64,000 bases of DNA from NCBI RefSeq assembly GCF_050971785.1, contig NZ_JBPCCU010000008.1, forward strand, positions 124,001 through 188,000. The letters run 5' to 3'. The notes below the pieces were generated by a model. That model had not been told where the DNA came from and did not search any database. It saw nothing but the letters and a program-made list of their open reading frames with translations. The translations under genes were made by a program, and so were the position numbers. Positions 41,797 to 48,833 of the stretch are shown here, piece after piece (position 1 is the first letter of the stretch; each line of letters begins with the position of its first letter). Source of the stretch: Actinomadura_E scrupuli (lineage in GTDB: Bacteria > Actinomycetota > Actinomycetes > Streptosporangiales > Streptosporangiaceae).

Positions 41797-44156
41797 GAGC
41801 GCTGCCGATCTTCAGGCGTGACCGCGAGTCCCGTCGCCAGGCGAAGGACGCCAAACGTTTCGACCGCATCGCGTCGATCGTTTCTTCGATCGATCCGCCG
41901 GAGGCCCTGGTCGCCCTCTATCCGCGGGTGCCGGCCGCCTGGAGCCATCTGGCGAATATGTACCTGGAGCGGAATGGGCCGGATGATCTGGATTCCGCCG
42001 TCGATGCGCTCCGGAAAGCGGTGGAACTGACTCGCGGTACCGCAGCCGCGGCCGGGAAGATGACCGACCTCGCCGATACCCTGGGGCTCAGATATGGGCG
42101 CCTGGGAGACATCGCTGACCTGGAGGAGGCGGTCGATGGCCTCGAGCAGGTGCGAGCCGAGGCGGGCACTGCTCCTGACGCCAGGATGCTGGCCATGCTC
42201 TGTCACATGCGGCATGCTCTCGCGGCGCGCACAGCCGACTTCGGCTTGCTCGAATCGGCCATAGAGGCGGGGGAGGAGGCGGCCGAGGCGGCCGCAGCAG
42301 GGCCGGAACGGGCGAACGCGCTCGGCAGGCTGGCCTACGCCCACGTGGGGGCATACGAGATGCAGGAGCGCGCCGCCCACCTCGATCAGGCCCTCACCCT
42401 TTATGCCCAAGCGGTCTCCGAGGCCGGGGAACGGAACCCGGCGGCGTTCGACCTGAACACCATGTACACGGACGCCGCCCGCCTGAAGTACCGGGCGACG
42501 CAGGACCTGGCCGACCTCGATCGCGCAGTTCGTCTGGCCCGGACAACGGCATCCGAGATCGCTCCCGGGGCCGGTGCGGACAGGGGAGACAACGGCACTC
42601 TGGCCCTGGTCCACCTGGGCGCATGCCTACGCGATCGCCACGCCCGGCTCGGCGACCCGGAAGATCTCCGCAATGGCCTCGATGCCCTGTACAGGGCTCT
42701 TTCACAGGGGCAGGCCGTTGGCCATCTTGCCGCTACCTTCGAGGCCGCTCGAGAACTCGGTGACTGGTGCGGTCAACTGGCCGACTGGGGCGCCGCTGCG
42801 GATGCCTACGAAACCGGCCTGGAGGTGGTGGACCTACAGTTCGCCGCGCAGAAGAAGGCCGTCAATCAGCGGCATGCGCTCGGACTTGATGTCACGCTGC
42901 CCTCGCGGGCCGCCCACGCCGTGGCGATGGCCGGTGATCCGGCGCGTGCGTTGGGCATTCTCGAACGCTGGCGGGCCATCCTCCGTGATCCGGACGCCGC
43001 CACCGGCGAGATCCCACCACCCGTCGGTACGACCCCGTTGGTATATCTGGCCAGCTGCCCCACCTCGGGCTTGGCCTTCATCGCTCGAGACGGTCGGGTG
43101 GACCACCTCCAGCTCCCAGACCTGCACACCGATGCCCTGATCGGCTGGGTCGAGAGACTTCTGGAGCAGAAGGAACAACGGGGGCTCGACCGGGACACCT
43201 GGGAACGGGTTCTGGACCTCACCTGTGAATGGCTCTGGGACAAGGCCATGGGACCGGTCCTCAACGCCCTGGGTCCCGTGGACCATGCAGTGCTCATACC
43301 GTGCGGGCCGTTCGCTCTTCTGCCCCTGCACGCCGCGTGGACTTCGGATCCGAGCAGGCCGACCGGGCGCCGGTACGCGCTCGACGAAGTGCTCTGGACC
43401 TACGCGCCGAACGCAAGGGAACTGCAGTGGTCGCATCGGCGTGCCGAGAAGACCGCCGCCGAAGGGCGTCTCGTCACCGTGGAGGACCCCGCCCTGAACG
43501 ATCGCCGGCCACTGGCATACGCCGGCTTTGAAGGTCAGGCGGCCAGCAGCCTGTGGCACGAGCACCTCAGGATCCGATCGGGACAGGCGGACAGGTCCAC
43601 CGTCATGGACGCCATCCCGGCCGCGGACGTGCTGCACTTCGCCTGTCACACCCTTCCCGATCCCGCCGATCCCAGCTCGGTCGCGCTGGCTCTGGCAGAC
43701 GGAGAACTGCTGTCCATCGAAGACGTCTCCGCACTACGGCTCAGGGCCCGTGTGGTGGTGCTGTCCGCGTGCGACACCGGTATCCCGAATCTCGATCTCC
43801 TCGACGAGGTCATCGGCCTGCCGGGCGCGTTCCTGAACGCCGGAGTCGCGGGTGCCGTGTCGTCACTGTGGCCCATCAGCGACGAGAACACCATGCTGTT
43901 GATGATCATGCTCTACCAGCAATGGCGACGCGAAGGACTGGGCATCGCGCACGCACTCCGGCAGGCACAGCAGTGGATGCGGGACACCACCAATGCCGAG
44001 AAGAGAGCCACCTTCGAAGAACACCTCGACGGAGGAGGGTGGATGCCCTCCGAGGTCGCGATGGCCTGCTGGGAGCAGGTCATCCTGCAAGATCCGCTTG
44101 AGCGCTCCACGGCCTCCCCGGCCAGCTGGGCGGCGTTCACCTTCACCGGCGCCTGA
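41793..44156 (+). CDS. TPR-CHAT caspase-like protease
   Basis: The protein has 787 residues from GTG. Residues 1 to about 420 are TPR-type helices (LANMYLERNGPDDLDSAVDALRKAVEL and similar). The C-terminal CHAT domain (about 470-787) has the catalytic His at about 618 in HFACHT and Cys at about 660 in LSACDTG, then GLPGAFLNAGVAGAVSSLWPISDENTMLLM. CHAT proteases of this type (clan CD, separase/caspase-like) are activated by sensing and cleave partner proteins such as gasdermins. It is the last gene of the four-gene operon. Both catalytic residues are present, so it should be active. Confidence 0.92.
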   Translation: MRALPIFRRDRESRRQAKDAKRFDRIASIVSSIDPPEALVALYPRVPAAWSHLANMYLERNGPDDLDSAVDALRKAVELTRGTAAAAGKMTDLADTLGLRYGRLGDIADLEEAVDGLEQVRAEAGTAPDARMLAMLCHMRHALAARTADFGLLESAIEAGEEAAEAAAAGPERANALGRLAYAHVGAYEMQERAAHLDQALTLYAQAVSEAGERNPAAFDLNTMYTDAARLKYRATQDLADLDRAVRLARTTASEIAPGAGADRGDNGTLALVHLGACLRDRHARLGDPEDLRNGLDALYRALSQGQAVGHLAATFEAARELGDWCGQLADWGAAADAYETGLEVVDLQFAAQKKAVNQRHALGLDVTLPSRAAHAVAMAGDPARALGILERWRAILRDPDAATGEIPPPVGTTPLVYLASCPTSGLAFIARDGRVDHLQLPDLHTDALIGWVERLLEQKEQRGLDRDTWERVLDLTCEWLWDKAMGPVLNALGPVDHAVLIPCGPFALLPLHAAWTSDPSRPTGRRYALDEVLWTYAPNARELQWSHRRAEKTAAEGRLVTVEDPALNDRRPLAYAGFEGQAASSLWHEHLRIRSGQADRSTVMDAIPAADVLHFACHTLPDPADPSSVALALADGELLSIEDVSALRLRARVVVLSACDTGIPNLDLLDEVIGLPGAFLNAGVAGAVSSLWPISDENTMLLMIMLYQQWRREGLGIAHALRQAQQWMRDTTNAEKRATFEEHLDGGGWMPSEVAMACWEQVILQDPLERSTASPASWAAFTFTGA

Positions 44157-44256
44157 GCACTGTCGCATCGAGCCCCGTGGCGGCGCTACGTCCGGGGCGG
44201 CCGCGGTGGTGGCTTCGGCGTAAATGGCCTGATGTCTTGCGGGAGCGCGAGGGGGT

Positions 44257-44567
44257 TCAGTCGGGCATGCGGACCGTGCCGAGACGGGCGGTCACGACGG
44301 GATCGCGGTGGTCGAAGAACAGTGACCTGCCGGTGTCCAGGGCGGCGATGCGGGCCATCTGGTCGTCGGTGAGGTCGAAGGCGAACACGTCGAGGTTCTG
44401 CGCCATCCGGTCCGGACGGACCGACTTGGGGATGATGACGACGTCCCGCTGGATGAGCCAGCGGAGCACGACCTGCGGGACGGACTCGCCGTGCGCATCG
44501 GCGATCTCGGTGAGGACGGGGTGGGTGAACAGGCCGTTGCGGCCTTCGGCGAACGGTCCCCAGGCCC
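44257..44567 (-). pseudogene. Aldo/keto reductase C-terminal remnant
   Basis: The minus strand reads AWGPFAEGRNGLFTHPVLTEIADAHGESVPQVVLRWLIQRDVVIIPKSVRPDRMAQN and ends LGTVRMPD (family pattern of the C-terminal quarter of AKR enzymes). The catalytic Tyr/Lys/Asp/His part is absent. Similarity stops at about 44567, exactly where a plus-strand fragment of another gene begins, so this is a rearrangement joint. Confidence 0.75.
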
Positions 44568-44690
44568 CTGATCTACACCGCCGCTCCCGACACCCCCACC
44601 GCCGACAACCTCCGCCTCCTGGCCACCTGGGCCGTCACCCAGGACCAGTCCTACCCCGCCCGCCACCCCCACGAGGACCACCGGCCCTGA
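44565..44690 (+). pseudogene. MmyB-type XRE regulator C-terminal remnant
   Basis: The plus-strand frame reads PLIYTAAPDTPTADNLRLLATWAVTQDQ and a short tail to TGA at 44688-44690. This is the ending typical of XRE regulators with the MmyB-like ligand-binding domain (LxVYTAEPGTPSxEALRLLASWA). Everything upstream is missing. It abuts the aldo/keto reductase remnant. Confidence 0.6.
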
Positions 44691-44780
44691 CCCGGCCGCT
44701 CCGTGGACCGCCTGGCATCCGGCGCAGGCCCTCCGGTGGTGCGGACGACAGGATGATCATGGATGTGATACACGGGTGGG

Positions 44781-45386
44781 ATGGAATTCTTCTTCTACTG
44801 CCGTGACCGGCCGGGTGCCGGGGACCTGCGCTGGGAGTGCACGGAGGAGCACTGGGCGTTCATGGACCGCTACGCCGACGGGATGATCGCGCGCGGCCCC
44901 ACGCTCAGCCCCGACGGCACGGAGGTGACAGGCAGCATGCACATCGTCGACCTGCCCGACGTCGACGCCGCACGGGAGTTCGCTTTCGACGAGCCCTACT
45001 ACAAGGCCGGCGTCTTCGAGGAGGTGCTGGTGCGCCGCTGGAGCAACACGCTGGGCCGCACGATGTGGGAGTTCGCCGGAGGCATGACGGGTCATCGGCG
45101 ATTTTTGATCATCGCGCACGCCGGACCGGGACGGACGGCGGCCCGCGAGGCGCTGGCCGAGGAGTATCGCCGGTATGCCGCCCACGATCGCCGCGAACAC
45201 CTCATCGCCCTCGGGCCGCTGATGTCCGAGGACGGCGCTATGTGGGCGGGCACGGCCATGCTGGTGGAGCTGCCGGATCGGGACGCGGTGGAGGGGTTGC
45301 TGGCAGAGGAGCCCGGTGCCCGGGCCGGGCTGTACGAGAGCATCGAGATCCACGACTGGCGGTTCGGCGGCCGGCCGCAGGCGTGA
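44781..45386 (+). CDS. Tandem YCII-domain protein
   Basis: The protein has 201 residues. Two YCII-like halves follow each other: residues 1-95 (MEFFFYCRDRPGAGDLRW, HWAFMDRYADGMIARGPTL, MHIVDLPDVDAAREFAFDEPYYKAGVFEEV) and 105-195 (RFLIIAHAGPGRTAAREAL, HLIALGPLMSEDGAMWAGTAMLVELPDRDAVEGLLAEEPGARAGLYESIEIHDW). YCII domains are dimeric ferredoxin-like folds, so this chain is probably a fused dimer. Function is unknown; relatives act in dehalogenation or as small-molecule enzymes. It stands alone. Confidence 0.82.
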   Translation: MEFFFYCRDRPGAGDLRWECTEEHWAFMDRYADGMIARGPTLSPDGTEVTGSMHIVDLPDVDAAREFAFDEPYYKAGVFEEVLVRRWSNTLGRTMWEFAGGMTGHRRFLIIAHAGPGRTAAREALAEEYRRYAAHDRREHLIALGPLMSEDGAMWAGTAMLVELPDRDAVEGLLAEEPGARAGLYESIEIHDWRFGGRPQA

Positions 45387-45466
45387 CCTGAGCGGCTTCT
45401 GCGGCAGCCCCCGTTCCCTTGAACCGTGCGTCATCGACATCACCTTGGCGATCAGCGGTTTCGCAT

Positions 45467-45503
45467 CTAGTGCAGCGCCGCGTTGATCCTGTGGGGGTTG
45501 ATC
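45467..45503. repeat. 37-bp inverted repeat, left copy
   Basis: It is the reverse complement of 46947-46983, with 32 of 37 bases equal; the first 16 match exactly (GATCAACCCCCACAGG). The two copies flank the MarR/hydrolase gene pair. No transposase is present and no target duplication was identified. Confidence 0.65.
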
Positions 45504-45583
45504 ATGCGGCTCTGAGCGGGCTTCCCTCGTGAACACATCGGGCAACGTTTGCCCGGTTGGTTCGGCGGACGCCCTGGTTCTGG

Positions 45584-46036
45584 TCAGGCCTTTTGTACGT
45601 GTGCGTCGTACAGCCGCTGAAGGAGGTCGTTGAGCTGCTCGCGGTCTTGGTCGTCCAGCGCACCAAGGAAGTCGTCCTGGCCTGAGGCTGCCGCGGCGGC
45701 GATGGTGTCGGCGAGCGTGATCCCGTCGGAGGTGAGGGCGACTGTGCGGCGGCGGCCATCGGCTGGGTCGGGCTGCCGCTTGATCAGCCCTTTGGCGGCC
45801 AGCGTGTCCAGCACCGGCACGATGTTGCGAGCGTCCACGGCGACCAGGTGCGCGAGTCGTTGCTGCCCCACCGGCCCCTGATCTTTGAGGACCACCAGCA
45901 CTGAGTACTGGCTTTGGGTCAGCCCGTGGTCGGTCAGGAACGTGGTCCATGAGCGTGCAGCCAGTGATCCCAGGCGTCCCAGCAGGAAGCCGGTACCCCG
46001 TTCGAACGCTGGACGGTCGTCGCCACTTCCACTCAT
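45584..46036 (-). CDS. MarR family transcriptional regulator
   Basis: The protein has 150 residues. The winged-helix core is GLTQSQYSVLVVLKDQGPVGQQRLAHLVAVDARNIVPVLDTLAAKGLIKRQPDPADGRRRTVALT (residues 38-105), with the DGRRR wing. Dimer helices lie at both ends. ATG at 46036 is chosen; a GTG three codons earlier is possible. It is divergent from the alpha/beta hydrolase at 46091, with two palindromes between (46056-46094). It therefore probably represses both genes and is released by a small molecule, perhaps the hydrolase substrate. Confidence 0.92.
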   Translation of the reverse strand: MSGSGDDRPAFERGTGFLLGRLGSLAARSWTTFLTDHGLTQSQYSVLVVLKDQGPVGQQRLAHLVAVDARNIVPVLDTLAAKGLIKRQPDPADGRRRTVALTSDGITLADTIAAAAASGQDDFLGALDDQDREQLNDLLQRLYDAHVQKA

Positions 46037-46055
46037 GGCCTCCACTCTAGTAGAT

Positions 46056-46094
46056 AGACATGACTCATGTCTTTAATATATACATGAGTCATGT
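46056..46094. promoter_or_regulatory. Two MarR-type palindromes in the divergent promoter
   Basis: Site 1 is AGACATGACTCATGTCT (46056-46072) and site 2 ACATGAGTCATGT (46082-46094), with centres 24 bp apart and a TTTAATATAT stretch between. The hydrolase ATG (46091) lies inside site 2 with no ribosome site before it, so a leaderless mRNA starting in the operator is likely. Confidence 0.72.
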
Positions 46095-46948
46095 CTATTG
46101 AGCGGCGTCACGCCCACGTGAACATCGGAGACTGCGCGCTGCACGTCGTCGAGTCCGGCGACCCGCACGGCCGGCCGTACCTGTTCCTGCATGGCTGGCC
46201 GGAATCGTGGTGTACCTGGAGGGACGTCATGGCCCTGGCCGCGCCAGATGCGCGCGCCATCGCGATCGACCTGCCGGGAGTGGGCGAGTCGACCGCCGCA
46301 GGGGGCGGAGGCGTCAAGCGGCACGTGGCCGCCAGGGTCCACGAGCTGATCCAGACCCTTGGTCTCACCGATCTCACCCTGGTCGGTCACGACGCCGGCG
46401 GGATGGTGGCCTACGCCTACCTCCGCCAATACCCGCAGATCGCTCGCGTGGTCATCATGAACACGGTGATCCCCGGTGTGGAGCCGTGGACCGAGGTTCT
46501 CAAGAATCCCTATATCTGGCACTTCGGCCTGCACGCTGTTCCGACGCTGCCCGAGACGCTGGTGCAAGGCCATCAGGCCGAATACTTCGACTACTTCTAC
46601 GACGTCTTGTCGGTAGACCCATCGAAGATCACCCCGGAGTCGCGGGCCACCCACGCCGCCGCCTACCGCAGCGACGCCTCTCTCACCGCTGGGTTCGACT
46701 TCTACCGGGCCTTCGCTCAAGACGCCCGAGACAACGCTGCCTCCGCCACGTCCGCAGCCATCCGGACCCCGCTGCTCTACCTGCGCGGCCAGAGCGAGGG
46801 AGGCGACATAGCGGCCTACGCAGCCGGATTCCGCGAGGCCGGGATCGAGAACCTGACCACGGCCGTGGTGCCAGACGCAGGCCACTTCGCCCAAGAAGAA
46901 GCACCCGCCGAGGTATGGCGGCTCATCCGCGAGTTCGCCACCCCGTGA
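46091..46948 (+). CDS. Alpha/beta hydrolase (epoxide hydrolase/haloalkane dehalogenase-like)
   Basis: The protein has 285 residues. FLHGWPESWCTWRDV holds the HGWP oxyanion motif. The nucleophile is Asp in LVGHDAGGMVAY (about residue 99), as in epoxide hydrolases and dehalogenases. The His is in VPDAGHFAQEEAP near the end, and a cap domain lies between (PYIWHFGLHAVPTLPETLV). It would open an epoxide or remove a halide. It starts inside the MarR operator. The MarR pair suggests induction by its substrate. Confidence 0.9.
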   Translation: MSIERRHAHVNIGDCALHVVESGDPHGRPYLFLHGWPESWCTWRDVMALAAPDARAIAIDLPGVGESTAAGGGGVKRHVAARVHELIQTLGLTDLTLVGHDAGGMVAYAYLRQYPQIARVVIMNTVIPGVEPWTEVLKNPYIWHFGLHAVPTLPETLVQGHQAEYFDYFYDVLSVDPSKITPESRATHAAAYRSDASLTAGFDFYRAFAQDARDNAASATSAAIRTPLLYLRGQSEGGDIAAYAAGFREAGIENLTTAVVPDAGHFAQEEAPAEVWRLIREFATP

Positions 46949-46983
46949 TCAACCCCCACAGGGCCAACGCTGCACCGCACTAG
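46947..46983. repeat. 37-bp inverted repeat, right copy
   Basis: It starts within the hydrolase stop codon and is the imperfect reverse complement of 45467-45503 (five differences in 37). It ends in CACTAG, like the left copy read on its minus strand. Confidence 0.65.
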
Positions 46984-47016
46984 CCACGGGGATGCTTCCG
47001 CACCATGCTTTGAGAT

Positions 47017-47799
47017 GTGACCAACAAGTCGATCATGACCGCGTACTGGAACGAGGTGCGGGCCGGCTTCAATCGGCTCCCGGTGTGGTTTCCCGGCGCC
47101 ACGATGGAGCTCGGCGATGTCGGCGTCCTGGAACCGGGCGGCTGGGCCAAGCACACATCGCTGACCGAACTGGGCGTCCCCTACCGAGCCGACGCTCAGG
47201 GGGTGCCCAGCAACATCGAATACGCCTCCGAGGGCGGAGTCGAGGTGACGGCTGGGACCGGCCATGTCGGCGTGGACCTCGCCCAGGTCGCCGGGCGCGG
47301 CCATCTGACCTACAAGTTCCACCGGGCCGGGGCGTTCGTCTGGCGGGCGAGCGGCGTCACCACCCGCCGGATCGCGGATCTCGCCGCCGTTGACGGTGCC
47401 GTCCTCGACTTGTACGGGGCCGGGACGTGGCGGCGGGAGTGGGTCCTGGTCACCGAGGTCGTGGTCGGCGGCCCGGTCCTGGTGCTGGTGGCGGCCGACA
47501 AGGGCACGGAGGTGGACGTCGGCGTGCGGGCCGACGTGCAGGCGGCCGAGAGGACGGTCGGCGCGGCCCCGCAGGTGGTCGTCGGCTTTCGGGGCAGCCT
47601 GGCGTCGCGGGTGGACACCGAGGAGCCCACCGCGGTGATGTGGCGTGGGCGGCGGGTGGCCGATCGGTTGCTGCGCCAGGCCCGCATGGTGGACCAGTCC
47701 CGGGTCGGGCCGCCCGAGGAGGCCGGTGACGAGGCGACGATGATGGACGTGGAGGCGCTGTCGGACCTCCCCGCCGGCCCACCCGACGGGACCGGTTAG
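47017..47799 (+). CDS. Unrecognised beta-rich protein next to the second CHAT module
   Basis: The protein has 260 residues from GTG. The start MTNKSIMTAYWNEVRAGFNRLPVWFPGATMELGDVGVLEPGGW is followed by alternating beta-type segments (YKFHRAGAFVWRASGV, VLVTEVVVGGPVLVLVAADKGTEVDVGV, VGAAPQVVVGFRG). An acidic, Pro-rich tail follows from about residue 222 (VGPPEEAGDEATMMDVEALSDLP). No signal peptide was seen. The gene ends 4 bp inside the end of the convergent TPR gene. The size, beta-rich body and flexible C-terminal tail next to a CHAT protease recall effector proteins of protease-activated systems, but known gasdermin motifs were not identified. Confidence 0.72.
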   Translation: MTNKSIMTAYWNEVRAGFNRLPVWFPGATMELGDVGVLEPGGWAKHTSLTELGVPYRADAQGVPSNIEYASEGGVEVTAGTGHVGVDLAQVAGRGHLTYKFHRAGAFVWRASGVTTRRIADLAAVDGAVLDLYGAGTWRREWVLVTEVVVGGPVLVLVAADKGTEVDVGVRADVQAAERTVGAAPQVVVGFRGSLASRVDTEEPTAVMWRGRRVADRLLRQARMVDQSRVGPPEEAGDEATMMDVEALSDLPAGPPDGTG

Positions 47800-48833
47800 C
47801 CGCTGATCAGCCGCAGCAGCGACCGCGCCTGTCCGACCCCGGCTGTGTCCTCATTCCGCTCGTACAGCCTGATCGCGGTCCGCGCGTACTCCTGCGCCGC
47901 GTCCCTTCGCTCGATGGCGGCGGCGGCCACGCCCAGTTCGAGGGCGAGATCGGCGACGGCCGGTCCCGTCGACTCGGCCGCGATCTCCGGGAACAGCTCG
48001 TCGGCGCTGGCCCACTGATCGGCGGCGAGGTAGGACGCCGCTATCCGCAGCCGCACCGCAGCGTCGCACCCCGGCATGGAAATGATCTTGGCGAAGGTCG
48101 CCGCGGCCAGCTGCGGGCGGCCCGCCGCGAGATACCGCTCCGCCCGGATCTGGAGCCGGGCGCGGTAGGGCCCGTAATCGCCGGCTCGCCGCAGCCGGAG
48201 AATCTCAGCGCGTTCGGCGAAGTACCCGAGCTGCTCCGCCAGCAGCCGGGCGCGGTCCAGCGCCTGCCGGGCGGCCTCGTACTGCCCGGCGCCCAGCAGC
48301 GCCGCACCGAGCAATCGGCCGGCGTCGCAGGCGAGCTCCGTCAATCCGAACCGGTAAGCCTGCTCCTCCACGGCCACGTAACCGGGCGGTGGCATCTCGT
48401 CGAATCGTTCCTCGTCGAGCAGCTCGAGAAGGTTGCGGGCCGAGTATTCGATCACGTCCGGCATGTTCTGGCGCCGCCCGATCTCAAAGGCCCGCTGGTA
48501 CGCCGCCAGCGCCGCGCCGGGCTCGCCGAGAAACCGCCGGGCGATGCCGAGGTTCACCAGCGCCTTGGCCGACCACTCCTGCTCGCCCTCGGCCTCGAAG
48601 CCCTGGATGCTCTCGTTCAGGTAGTGGACGGCCTCGTCGTAGCGGTCCGCGTCGAGATAGGCCGTTCCCAGGTTGAGCGACTGGCCTGCTTGGTCCGCCC
48701 GGCCCCCCTCGCGGCGCATCACCGGCAGCAGGACCAGCTCGTAGCAGACGATCTTTTCGTAGGGCGCCATCTCCGGGAGCCGGTCGACCGACAGCCGGGC
48801 CTGGATCTCCGCCTCGGTGACCATCCGGATCAC
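47796..48833 (-). CDS. TPR protein paired with CHAT protease
   Basis: The protein has 345 residues from GTG, overlapping the CHAT stop by four bases (GTGA). Tetratricopeptide helices are clear: SLNLGTAYLDADRYDEAVHYLNESIQGFEAEGEQEWSAKALVNLGIARRFLGEPGAALAAYQRAFEIG (residues 50-120), AGQYEAARQALDRARLLAEQLG, AAAIERRDAAQEYARTAIRLYERNEDTAGVGQARSLL. It is a likely sensor or scaffold for the protease encoded just before it. It is convergent with the 47017 gene; the ends overlap, so the two transcripts are antisense at their 3' ends. Confidence 0.85.
   Translation of the reverse strand: MIRMVTEAEIQARLSVDRLPEMAPYEKIVCYELVLLPVMRREGGRADQAGQSLNLGTAYLDADRYDEAVHYLNESIQGFEAEGEQEWSAKALVNLGIARRFLGEPGAALAAYQRAFEIGRRQNMPDVIEYSARNLLELLDEERFDEMPPPGYVAVEEQAYRFGLTELACDAGRLLGAALLGAGQYEAARQALDRARLLAEQLGYFAERAEILRLRRAGDYGPYRARLQIRAERYLAAGRPQLAAATFAKIISMPGCDAAVRLRIAASYLAADQWASADELFPEIAAESTGPAVADLALELGVAAAAIERRDAAQEYARTAIRLYERNEDTAGVGQARSLLRLISG

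Noticed and set aside
45390..45466. Minus-strand GCACGGTTCAAGGGAACG, resembling a group II intron 3' end
   Set aside because: The required domain V stem (GAGCC ... GGTTC) and any reverse-transcriptase gene are missing; probably chance.
47017..47799. Calling this protein a gasdermin outright
   Set aside because: Only general features fit; the conserved N-terminal phrases of known bacterial gasdermins could not be identified, so it is kept as a hypothesis.
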